NCBI GenBank assembly: GCA_003339415.1
Contig: PDHQ01000169.1
Span: 1,193-65,192 of the forward strand
Length of the DNA stretch: 64,000 nucleotides
Source of the DNA: Ophiocordyceps camponoti-saundersi (nom. inval.)
Lineage: Eukaryota; Ascomycota; Sordariomycetes; Hypocreales; Ophiocordycipitaceae
Direction of reading: 5' to 3'
The position numbers were made by a program, and so were the translations under genes. Positions 20,743 through 31,900 of this stretch are shown piece after piece (position 1 is the first letter of the stretch; each line of letters starts with the position of its first letter). The notes beneath the pieces are model-generated. The model had not been told where the DNA came from, made no database searches, and saw only the letters and a program-made list of their open reading frames with translations.

Positions 20743-21125
20743 ATGGCCGGCGACAAGATGCCGAGCCTATACGCGTTGGAGAAGCCGCAAGACGTGCAGC
20801 AGCTAGTAAGAAAAGATCGCGATGACGACTGTCTAAGCTGCCGAATCGTCGGCAAGCATCACCCCTCATCACCCATCCTTTGAGACGCTGCTATTTCCAC
20901 AGCTTCGTCTTCCTTGAGAAATCGCTGATGTGGTTTCAACCAGGTAGCGGAGCATTATTCGGCTTAGCCGCTTACGGCTACTTCTCCGGCATGTCGCAAC
21001 TCAACAGACAAAGAGCTGCCATCCTGCGGAGCAAGTCTTTCTTCGGGTTTCGGAGCCGGCAGGTGGGCATTACCGGTATCTCAGTCGCGTTGGCGTGGAT
21101 GGGATTATGGAGAGCGTTTCGCTGA
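20743..21125 (+). CDS. DMAC1-like small mitochondrial membrane protein
   Basis: Two exons: 20743-20851 and 20944-21125, 96 residues in total. The N-terminus MAGDKMPSLYALEKPQDVQQ is followed by DDDCLSCRIVG, a CxxC motif at the exon end, and then a two-helix membrane part (GSGALFGLAAYGYFSGMSQ and VGITGISVALAWMGLWRAF). This looks like the DUF4536/DMAC1-like family; human DMAC1 helps assemble the distal membrane arm of respiratory complex I, which filamentous ascomycetes possess. The 92-bp intron has a GC donor (GCAAGC) and an AG acceptor. The alternative GT donor (GTAAGA near 20806) would delete the CxxC motif, so the GC-AG intron is preferred. Family assignment is from memory. Confidence 0.7.
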
Positions 21126-21961
21126 GGTAGAACTGGGGGGGGGTTGAATCTTCTTTCGATTTGAATTTGCTCGGTTCTTGCCGTCTTGTGATCGTGATGA
21201 TGATGGAGGTAATCAAGATGGAGCTTCTCACAAGTGCTGGGGAAAGCAGAGATGAAGCCAGTTGCCAGAGGCATCAGAATTCCTAAGTGTCGTGCATAAA
21301 CAAGCAAGGGAGACGAAAGGCTATTATTACCCGTCCATGCACGTAGTTGTGAAATCACTCGAGATTCTGGCCGGCACGCCCTGCTTCCTTCGGCAACCCT
21401 TTACACCACGGGGCTATGACAGTTGGACATGTGTGTCTCAAGATAATGGATCTACGGTCAAGGCAGGAATATTAGACGTGCAGGAGATTCAATACTACGA
21501 TCATCAGGTAGGTAGAGAGGGACGAATCGAGTCAACTCATTCGTCCATTCGTCCAATCACTTCCTCAGCCTAAGCAGCAGCGCCGTCCACGATGGCAGGA
21601 ATCGGGTCATGCCACTGCTTGAGATGATGGTTTTGCACATTGAAAGCCGTCATGATGTACACACGATGTCGCGTCCTTAAAACAGGCTTATGGGCGTAGG
21701 AATCTGCTTGATGACATGGCTAGGGGTGGCTTTCATGGCCTTGCGCTCGTCGTCTCCGTCGGCTTCATCGCGCGAGACCATCGCAGCTTTTTACGCCTGT
21801 GGCCGTGGAGTTCTGATAGACGATTAAAAATGCAAAGTCGAAACAGTGAAAGCTTCGTCACGCAGTACGAGTAAGCTGTATAACTCTGCAGCGAGTCCAT
21901 GGTTGGAGGAAGTTGTCAGTGTCGCTGACTCTGAACACGCTCACGGATGAGGCGAGTGAGG
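21126..21961. other. Intergenic region left of the biosynthetic genes, with a possible thiolation-domain remnant
   Basis: No full gene seen. On the minus strand, just past the stop of the A-domain gene, another frame reads DMGAMGCDSLTRLI (about 21945-21990), which resembles the serine-bearing core of a carrier domain. A short minus-strand tail (about 21680-21790) ends in VIKQIPTPISLF and may be coding, but it has no recognisable partner exons. Confidence 0.4.
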
Positions 21962-23910
21962 CTATCGCATCCCATTGCGCCCATGTCCGTCACTGCCATC
22001 GTCGGATCTGATGACGGCATTGGCATACAACCTCTCAATCTCCTCGGTATACTGATCAATGCTAGGCCCTCGAATAAAGGTTCCCTTTCCCGCGCGTATA
22101 AGACGGTGATCCGAAGGGACGACTAGAACGAGAGACTTTTCCACGCGCGCGTGAGAAGGGGCGTTCTGATTTGCTTCTTCGACGCTGGGCCAGACGCGCT
22201 CGATCAGGGCTGTCTGTTCTGTCGTCGATAGAGGGCTTTCCGAGGCGGGCTCGATCAGCAGGGCGGCCTGGATGCGCTGGGCACCGATGACGAGGGCGCC
22301 GCTCAGTTCAGGATTGCTGGCGATGACGTGCTGTTCCATGGGGATGGGATTCGTCTTATCGCCGTTGAGGAAGACGATGATGTCGTCAGCGCGAGCGCGC
22401 CAGCACCAGAGGTTGGGGATGTCAGGGTGACGCTCGAAGAGATCCTTGGTGCGATACTCGCGCAGCTGATCCAGCCCCGGGACGGTGAAGCATGGCTGCG
22501 TGTCTGCCAAAGCCTCTCCGCGCCGGATCACCAGCTCGCAGACTCCGTCCGTCACATCATCATGGTCGAAGGCGGCGCCAACGCAGGGATGAAATCGCAC
22601 GTAGCGCCATAGACTCCGGCTCGATGGCTCCGAAGGGAGCAGCTCGGATGTAAGCAGCTGCGGGACGAAGCCAGTCTCACTCGACCCCCATAAACAGCGT
22701 AGATACAGCCTGGAGGCGACACGATGGCCCAAGTTCTGTGGAAGGTCTCCGCCAGTGTAGATGATGGCTTCTAGATGTGAGGCACAGTAGTCCAGCAGCT
22801 CGGAGTCCTTGAACGGCGTAAGTAGATATTCGACAGAAGGGAGAGCAGAAAGACCAGAGCGTACCTGGGCCAGCTCAGCTATCACAGACGGCGAGAGTAT
22901 TGCCACGTCGGCCGGAGACTGCTTGAGGGCATCCACGACGTCCTTGGCCTTGGGGATTGCCGTCGTCACAGGAGCGATCACGACGTTGCCGTAAGGAATG
23001 GCGCCGACCAGCATCAGGGCAAGGAGAGCCCCCTGACAAAATAGTCAATCACCACCACCACAATCTCTTCCTTGGGATTAGAGAGGCTCACATGGAACGG
23101 TGGCAGCGTGGCGATGATTCGCTTGCCATGGAGCAGGCTTCCCTCCACATGAAAAGTCCCGCATGGCGCCTCACGACTCTTGGAGTTGAGGGCCTGCACA
23201 CATGTTTCGTGCGTCCAGGTGATGGGCTTTGACAACCCGGTAGTGCCTGACGTATGTCTAGTCGAGATACGTCAGTTGCCGAAGGACGGGCAGAGAGAAT
23301 ACTTGAGGTCTGACATGATTACAAGAGGCTCGTGTCGAAGCTCATCGTATGTCCTGTCCAAGTCGTAACGTCGATGCTGCTTACTGACAAGCTCTTCAAG
23401 AGACGGCACCGTGAGATGCCGCTGCGGCTCAACAGCGTCCAAGACGATCCGCGAAGACGGCGAATCCGTCGTGACCAAGATCCGGCATCCGAGATGCTGA
23501 AACAGAGCTAGATGAGTAGCCGGACTGTTCTTGGGCGACGTGACGAAGAGCTAATCTGTTAACCAACCAACCCTCGAGTGCACAGCAGCAAATCAAGGCA
23601 CACGCACCACGTAGCCGGCCTTGACAGCAGCGAGCACCAGAGCCGAGTAGCGGACATCATTGGGCCCGATGTAACCGACGACCTCGGTGCCGGGCGGCGC
23701 GTGCCGACTGCCGGGCCCCAGCTGCTCGACGAGCCACCAGGCCAGGCCGTTGACGATGTTGGCTAGCTGGGCGTATGAGACGGTCATCACGCCGGACCCC
23801 GTCACCCACTCGGCGTAGACGGCATCCGGTCTGCGTCGCGCAAGCCGGTCGACGACGTGAGGGAGCAACTCGTCCTGCCATTGTGCGGCAAGCTCGTGTT
23901 CGGTCGCCAT
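21962..23910 (-). CDS. NRPS-like adenylating enzyme (stand-alone A domain)
   Basis: Four exons: 23608-23910, 23303-23550, 23092-23257 and 21962-23032; introns of 57, 45 and 59 bp, all phase-consistent. Product 595 residues of the ANL superfamily. Visible motifs in order: an N-terminal subdomain with VGYIGPNDVRYSALVLAAVK, TSPKNSPATHLALFQHLG, the phosphate loop TSGTTGLSKPITWTHET, LPPFHGALLALMLVGA, GSSETG, YRTKDLF and LNGDKTNPIPMEQ. The last motif is typical of fungal adenylate-forming reductases with A-T-reductase architecture, but no thiolation or reductase domain follows in frame. It should activate a carboxylic acid as its adenylate; the substrate is unknown. It is divergent from the PKS, which suggests that it loads a starter or activates the PKS product. 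It may be a shortened member of that reductase family rather than a free-acid ligase. Confidence 0.8.
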
Positions 23911-25979
23911 GAGAAGGAGGGGTTTCCGGGAGGAAGAGACGGTACTTTAAGGATATCCAGGACAAGCGAATATACGGCCGCTTGATGAGTGTTGATCGAT
24001 CGGGGGAGCTGGACGAGACTGAGGCCGGAGGGTAGTTGGTAGCCTAGTGAGGGCCAGATCAGGCGGACTTTAGACAAGGGTCCCTCCTCGGCATATCAAT
24101 CAACATGTGGTATGTAAGTGTGACTCTGTCTATATCTGAACGCGTTCATTGGTCGTCTACTCGCCCGGGAGTTGGCTGCTGTGAGTCAGATTCAACATCT
24201 GTTATGGGTTGGTAAGTCAGTCGTACTGCAACCTCATCTTGTCAACTGCCAACCTACCTATGACTATAGACGTTAAACCCACTGAAGCACGGATGCGAAG
24301 CTTCAGAAGGGGGTGTTATAGGTGGCATTCAAGCTGCCCAGATAGTACCTAAACGGTGAGATATATTATATACAAGGTATGTCTCCCTGCATTCTCAAAA
24401 CGAAGACGTCATCATCTTCCTCATGCATATGTACATTCGGAACCTGAGCCGTAAACAATGCCAGGAACTTCATAGCCAACCCAGCCTTCTCTATCACTTT
24501 TCCGAGGCTCGCGCAGCTCTCGGGCTCCCCTATCGACGCTTCTCTCCCGCAAGTAGCCGCTGTTCCCTCCGTACCGTTATCAGCGGGATGCCAGGTTAAA
24601 TCGAACAGTGAGCAACACGGGTAGCTATCATGATAGACTCGCAGCTCGCATCTGCAGTACAAGGTCATGAATCTCACAACAGACATGACAGTGCCAACTA
24701 CCCCCTTTCTTTGTCCGGTAAGAGTCCCTGAAGGCAGACAACGGCAACTGATATGCTGCTTGAGAGAAACGTGCTAACAAAGGCCCATCCCTATAACGAC
24801 AGAAGCACCGTAGATTCCAAATCTTCGAAAACCTCCCAGTGCGCAGATGACGCATCGCAGCCGTCCAGACGGAAAACACAAAGGCAACTTCCAAGAAATC
24901 AACCGGCTGAGACACGCATTGCCAGAAAGCCGTGGCCGGAGATTCGACAAATAAGATGGCCTCGAGGGACGTATTCTCTCGTTGATGACAAGGGAAAGGG
25001 GGAAAAGTGGCTTGTCCATCTCGGTCGCGAAAGCATATCAGCATAAACTGACATACATATCGACTGACACACCGAAACCGGGGGGGGGGGGGGGGGGGGG
25101 GTATCAACGCATGACAAAGCCTTTTGCATGCTGATTCTTGGGATAGGGAGAGTCTTTCAGGGCGTCACGAGAAGGGGGAGGGTCGATAACTGGAACGGAG
25201 CAGCAGAGAAGACGAGACCCAGGCCAATGACTACCTAAGCTGGTGGGTAGCAGAAAGGCTGCGTTCCCTTGGAGTAGCAGCTTCTATCCCATAACTCTCT
25301 ACCTACCTATGCAATGGCAGCTTCTACGAATAGCTAGATACCTATCTACCAGGTAGGTAACTTCAGGACGAGTCCAAGAAGGAATCCATAGGGTGTCATC
25401 GTGACTACCAAGAACCCAGACCCAGACCGACATCATCTCAAGTCAGCATGACCAAGATCCAGTTCAGCCATCACGCAGTGAGCAGCCTATAAAGGCCGTT
25501 GAGGAACGCCATAGCTGCATCGCCCACGAGACATGCAGACGCCTCGACCAATGCAGCTGCGCTCTTCTACAATCAGCATCATGCGTCGAGAGGAGCGTAG
25601 GAGCGCCATCTGCACGAGTGAAGCAACGTGCATGAGAATCTCAGCCTTCGCCTTGTCGTTGCTGAGGGTGTGCTGTATATCTTCATCATCATATCCATGT
25701 ATGGGGTTTCTACTCGCTCATACGGACCTACATGCCAGACCACCAAAGCATCCTGTTCCCTGCTCTACCCCCCCCCCCCCTACTTCTAGAGTCAGACGTC
25801 TATACAACTCTCCTCCTCCTCAGCAGCAAACTCATCAGAAACCCTGGCCAGCAGCACAAAGCCCATACCTTCACACACAATACAAGCAACTCCTCAAAAC
25901 CATAACACTAAACCAAGTGCAAGGGTAAACTCCAAGACAACATCAAGCAAGATAGGCCAACTACCTAGATGTCAAGGCA
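23911..25979. other. Divergent intergenic region of the A-domain/PKS pair
   Basis: Two kilobases between the start codons of the two biosynthetic genes. It includes a 22-base G run (25080-25101), CTACCTACC-type clusters (about 25295-25360), a TATA box nearer the PKS and a C run (about 25769-25780). Minus-strand open frames at 24366-24686 and 24628-25107 show no recognisable motif. No gene is supported. Confidence 0.5.
25488..25493 (+). promoter_or_regulatory. Possible TATA box of the PKS gene
   Basis: TATAAA within CCTATAAAGGCC, about 490 bp upstream of the PKS start codon, implying a 5' UTR of roughly 450 nt. Position and consensus only. Confidence 0.3.
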
Positions 25980-28900
25980 ATGGCAACTGAAGCCATCGCC
26001 ATAGTCGGCATCTCGTGCCGCCTGCCAGGGGCCGCCAACACCCCCGACCTCTTCTGGAAGCTGGTGTCCGAAGGGGGCTCAGCCTGGACACCAGTGCCAG
26101 CCGACCGCTTCAACGACAAGGCCTTCCACCACCCTCACGCCAACGACCCCAATGGCAGCCACAACCACAGCGGAGGCCACTTCATCGACCAAGACGTCCG
26201 CGACTTCGACCACGCCTTCTTCCACCTTTCGCCCCAGCTGGCCTCCGCCATGGATCCCCAGCAGCGCATCCTGCTGGAGCTGGCCTACGAGGCCATCGAG
26301 AGCGCCGGCTGGCCTCGAGAAGAGTGCGCCGGCTCCAAGACGGCCGTGTACGCCGCCATCTTCGGAACCGACTACGACCGCATCCTCTCCAAGGACTTGC
26401 TCGACCTTCCCGTCTACAGCGGCGTGGGAACCGGCAAGGCCATCCTGGCAAACCGCATCTCCCACGCCTTGGACCTGCGCGGTCCCTCCCTCACCCTCGA
26501 CACCGGCTGCTCCGGAGGCCTCGTCGCCTTACACCATGCGTGCCAGAGCTTGCGGGCCGGTGATTCGGATGCTGCCCTCGTCGGCGCTGCCAACCTGCAG
26601 CTCATGCCCGACAGCTACTTCGGCATGAGCACCCAGCTCATGTTCAGCAGTCAAGGGCGATGTTACCCCTTTGATATTCGCGGCGACGGCTACGGCCGCG
26701 GCGAGGGCTTCGTTGTCGTCGTCTTGAAGCGTCTGAGCGATGCCATCAGGGACCGAGACCCCATCCGGTCCGTCATCCTCAACACCGGCACCAACCAGGA
26801 CGGTTATACCGCCTCGGGAATCACTCACCCTAGCCGCGCCGCCCAGGCCGACCTCATCCGCGAAACCTACTCCCGCGTACGTCTGCGACCACAAGACGTG
26901 TCCTATGTCGAGGCGCACGGCACCGGCACCATTGCGGGGGACAACGAGGAGCTGGCCGCCATCAACGACGTCTTCGTTGGACCGGATCGCTCCGCTCCCT
27001 TGTACGTAGGCTCGAACAAGGGCAGTATAGGCCACACGGAGAGCACCAGCGGCCTGGCCAGCCTCCTCAAGGCAGCGCTGATGCTCGAGCACGAGGAGAT
27101 CCTTCCCGTCGCCGGCTTCTCTCAGCCAAAGCCCGGCTTACCCCTGGATCAAATCCAGATCCCGACAAGGCGGTTCCCATGGCCTCATGCTGAGAACGTT
27201 ATTCCCCGCGTCTCCATCAACAGCTTCGGCTATGGAGGCACAAACTCCCACGCCATTCTCGAAAGAGGACCGCGTGCATGTCGAGACGCTCTCCCCGCGG
27301 CCAAGGGTCACCGTCTTTTCCTGCTCTCGGCAAATAGTCCGTCATCACTTAGGTCCATGCTGGAGTCACACCTTGACTGGATCCGGCGGCATCCTGAGGC
27401 GTCGCTGGCCGACCTTTCGTACACCCTCTGCCACAGGCGCTCGGCCCTGCCTCTGAGGCTCAGTTTTGTGGTAAATTCATCCGATTCTCTGCTGGAAGCG
27501 TTCCAACAGCGTCTCCGCACGATGCCGAACACGCCCGTCGCCTCCGGGCGAGACGTCGTCTTCGTCTTCACCGGTCAGGGCGCGCAGTGGGCCGGCATGG
27601 GACGCGAGCTGCTACTCGAATCGACGCCGTCATCCGTCTTCCGTGAGTCCATCCGCGCCTCGCGGGACCTGCTCCTCGAGTTCGGAGCCGGCTGGGACCT
27701 CGAGGAAGAGCTCCTTCGTCACAACGACAGCAGCAATCTCGGCAAGACAGAGCTCGCGCAGCCAGCTTCGACGGCCGTGCAGCTGGCTCTCGTAGCGCTG
27801 CTTCAGGCCCAGGACGTACGCCCTTCGGTCGTGGTCGGCCACTCAAGCGGAGAGATCGCAGCGGCGTGCGCCGCCGGCCGTCTCTCGCAACGTGCAGCGC
27901 TCCGCGTCGCCTTTCACCGCGGCTGCATGGCCGCCGTAGCAAAAGAGCGTGGGCTGCCACCGGGGGGTATGCTCTCTGTCGGGCTGAGCGAGAAGGACGT
28001 TGCTCCGTACGTCAGAGACTTAGCTCGGGGGCCGGCTGTGATTGCTTGCGTCAACAGTCCCAGCAACGTCACCATCTCAGGGGATGTCGACGCCATTGAC
28101 GAGGTGACTGCTCGGATCGCAGCCCGCGACGACGACGGCGGCACCTTCTGTCGCAGACTCCGCGTTGACACGGCCTACCACAGCCATCACATGCGCGCCG
28201 TGGCAGATGAGTATCGAGCCCGACTGGGCCATGTAGACTCGACTCAGGAGGAGACAATAGGAGTCGTTGGCAGCGAGGACGGCAACCGACAGCCGACGTT
28301 TGTCTCTTCGCTCACGGGCCTCCCTTGGTCGTCAGACTTCGGCGCTTCCTACTGGGTAAACAATCTCGTGTCACCGGTGCGCTTCTGCGATGCCATTCAA
28401 GAGGTCGCGCGCGTAGTTCAGAAACGCAACGGCGGTCATGCAATCTTCGTTGAAGTCGGCCCGCATCTTGCCCTGGCTGGTCCGACGCGTCAATGTATGG
28501 CAGCCCCTGAGATGCCTCGGCTCGAATATGACTACCTTTCAGCGTTGCAGCGCAATGTGGATGCCGTATCGAGCACGCTGCAGCTCGCGGGCCGCCTCTT
28601 CGAAAGCGGCTTCAAGCTCGACTTCGACAACATCTCATCGCTGTCCCCGGGATTCGACACGGCCGCTATGCTCCCAGACCTACCATCGTACTCTTGGGAC
28701 CACTCCGTCAAACATTGGCACGAATCGCGCCTCAGCCATGAGTACCGCATGCGCCCAGAGCCGTACCATCATCTCCTCGGAGCGCACATGCCAGAATCGA
28801 CGTCTATCGAGCCACGCTGGCGACACATGGTGGGCCTTACCACTCTGCCATGGCTTGCCGACCACGTCATCGACGAATTGGTTGTTTTCCCAGGGGCAGG

Positions 28901-31900
28901 CTATGTGTGCATGGCTGCCGAGGCCGTGGCGCATCTCGCACGCAGGCGGTTTCCAGATCGTGTGCTGGAAACGTTGGCCTTTCGCCATGTTGCCATCACC
29001 CGGGCCCTGATTGTCCCTGACGCACCGCAGCGCGTGGAATTGCAGCTCAGCCTCAAGCCCGAGTCGAATACATCTCCCCTGAGCTTTTCCTTCTCAGTGA
29101 CTGCTCTTATCGACGGCCAATGGCACCAACCTTGCACAGGCCTCGTCGAGGGGATCATTGCCAGTAGGGACCAGGTGGCTGAAGTGAAAGTTGCTGGTCC
29201 TCTTCTCGCACATCAGTTTTCTTCGTCTGGCGGGAAAACCCTCGCCCCCGAGGAGTTCTACACCGAGATGGCTAGGAACGGTAACACCTATGGCCCGGCA
29301 TTCGGAGGCCTTCGCTCCTTTATCATGACGCCAGATGGCTCGAGATCGGCAGCGAAAGTCGAGGTCCCCAATATTGCAGCCATGATGCCGGCCCAGCATC
29401 AGGCACCACATATCCTACATCCAACCACCTTGGACACCATGTGTCATATAGGCATTCCGATGACCAGGAATCGGCATGGAGCCGGATCCGTCGTCCTGGT
29501 CGGCATCGACGAGCTGATAGTTTCTGCGCAAACTTCTGCGCTGAGCACTCCCGGCTCCAAGTTTAACGCGGTGGCCGAGCTCACGTCGAACCGGTTTCGG
29601 GCCTCCAACATCGACATGGCAGTTACCGGTAATGATGATCTCCCCGTCATATACGCTTCAGGGATCGAGTATCGCAGCCTTGCAGCGCGTACTCACGGTG
29701 TTGACGGCATCTCAAATCCAGAAGCCATCTGTTACGAGCTGAAGTGGCAGCCCGATCTAGATTTCCTCCGTGGCACTGACCTCCCCTTCAACCCGACTCT
29801 GGGTGAATTAGTCGGCCATGTCTGCTTCAAGAGAGCCAATATCTCCGTTCTCGAGCTCGGAGCCAGGAACGGGGACGTAGCTCTGACTTTCCTGACTGCC
29901 GTCCGAGCACATGGCGGCACCATGGCTGCATATGACTTTGCAGATACCACATCCGAGCGATTCGATGAAGCTCAGAAGCGACTAAAAGGTCACGCAGTCT
30001 CGTACCAGAATTTCGAACCCAAAACCAATCTCGAGTCGCAGGGCTATCCGCTTCATGGCTACGACGTCGTCCTCGCCTCGGACGTCGAAGCATTCGCCCA
30101 CTCGTCGACACTCGTAAAGACGCATGGCGTGCTGATTCTTGTGCTGAGGTCTAGCGCCGAAGACTCTTGGCAGGCTGCCTTCGAGGACGTTCGAAAGGCT
30201 GGCAGTTTCTTCCGTGTCCAGCTGTCATTCATCGATGCCGTAGAGGGTGGTTTCATCATTCTTGCCAGGAGGGCACGGGCTGGAGGTTCCAAGCGAATCC
30301 AAATCCTCACGCATTCAGACCCCGAGGACTCCCCATCCTGGGTTAAGGCTATGGAGGACGAACTGCGAGGGGAGGGCGCCGAAACCACTCACACAGCTCT
30401 GTGTGAAGAAGGCTCGACAACTCAGCCTGAGGGGAATGTCGACGCCTGGATTGTGGTCATCGACGACTTACCGCAACCAATCCTCTCCGACGAGAAAAGC
30501 TTCGACGCCGCCATCGCACTCCTCCGGCAGAAAGGCCAGATTCTCTGGCTGAGCTTAGATCACCCGCCGTCGATGCACCAGATCAGCGGCGTAGCCAGGA
30601 CCGCGCACGCCGAGAACGACGACCTGCGGCTCACCACGATCCACGCCGCTGCCGAAGTGGTCGAAACCCGGAGGCTGACTGAGTTGATGTTCCGCTGCAT
30701 GGACCGTGGTGCCGACAGCAACCATGACGAACGCGAGTATCGCGTCCGCGACGACGCCTCGGTGCTTGTCCCGCGACTGCACCGCAGCGAGCGGCTCAAC
30801 CGAGCAATCAGCGATGCAGGGCATGACAATGTCGAGATGGAGACGTGCCGCTTCGCAGATATCGCGCGAGCTCTCATCTTGAAGCAAGACACGGGCTCGA
30901 GAGGAAGCGACGGTGAGGTCGTCTTCATCGACAAGCAGGCGGCGGATTTGGCCGACGATGAAATTGAGTTGGAGACGCAAGCTTTTGTCTTAACCAGGAC
31001 GAATTTCGATGACGACCACGATATCTCATCATCCTCTCTGGGTGAGTATGCCGGTGTCGTGAGGCGTGTCGGCAAGGCCGTGCAGAGCTTCGTCGCGGGC
31101 GATGAAGTGGTCGCAGTCTCGCTACAGAAGCGCGTAGGGGCGAATCTCGTTCACGTACCGGAGGCTCATGCAAGTCGACGACCGGCTGAGCTGCCCTCTG
31201 CCGTGGCCGCGGCGCTGTTCGCTCCCACGATAGCTGCCGTCCACGGACTTGGCCATCTTGTTCGGCTCCAGAAGGCTGGAGACGGCAGCGGCGTCGTCGT
31301 GCTGGTCCACGGCGCTCTGAGCCACGTTGGGCGGGCAGCTGTGGCCGTGGCAAGGGACTCGGGCGCAAGCATCGCCGTCACTGCCGCCGACGCCAACGAG
31401 GCTTTGAAGATGACCCAGCAGTTGGACGTGGCGACCAGCAATATCATCGAAAGACGCACTTCGCTGCTATCGCGCTCTCGCATCCACAAGACTTGGCTAG
31501 ATGTCATCGTCATCGCCAGCGAGCATCCCGTGCCAGCCGTGGTGTGGTCTTTCATCCGCCCCTTTGGCCATGTTGTAGTCTTCCAGGGCAGTCCTTCGGC
31601 CTCGACCTTGCTCTCAGCAGCCAAGCTGCCACCAAATGTGACCGTCCACTTCTGCCACGTCTCAGCCCTGTTAAGGCAACCCCCTGGCTGCACAACCGGC
31701 ATGGTAGCGCAAGCCTCAACGGCTCTACGAAGATTCCCTATTCGTGGACTTGAGCTATCCATCCTCAACGTTTCCGACGTTGCCGAAGGCTTACGCCTGC
31801 TCAGCCTGGGCATCTGCGATAGAGTCGTCCTCCGGGCGAGTCCCGGCTCCGCCGTGCGCGTGGTCTCACCACCGCGGGTCGGAGACGTCGGCTGGAGCAC

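Noticed and set aside
24366..25107. Minus-strand open frames of 106 and 159 residues between the biosynthetic genes
   Set aside because: No recognisable domain, no clear splice pairing, and the longer one starts in a G/C homopolymer.
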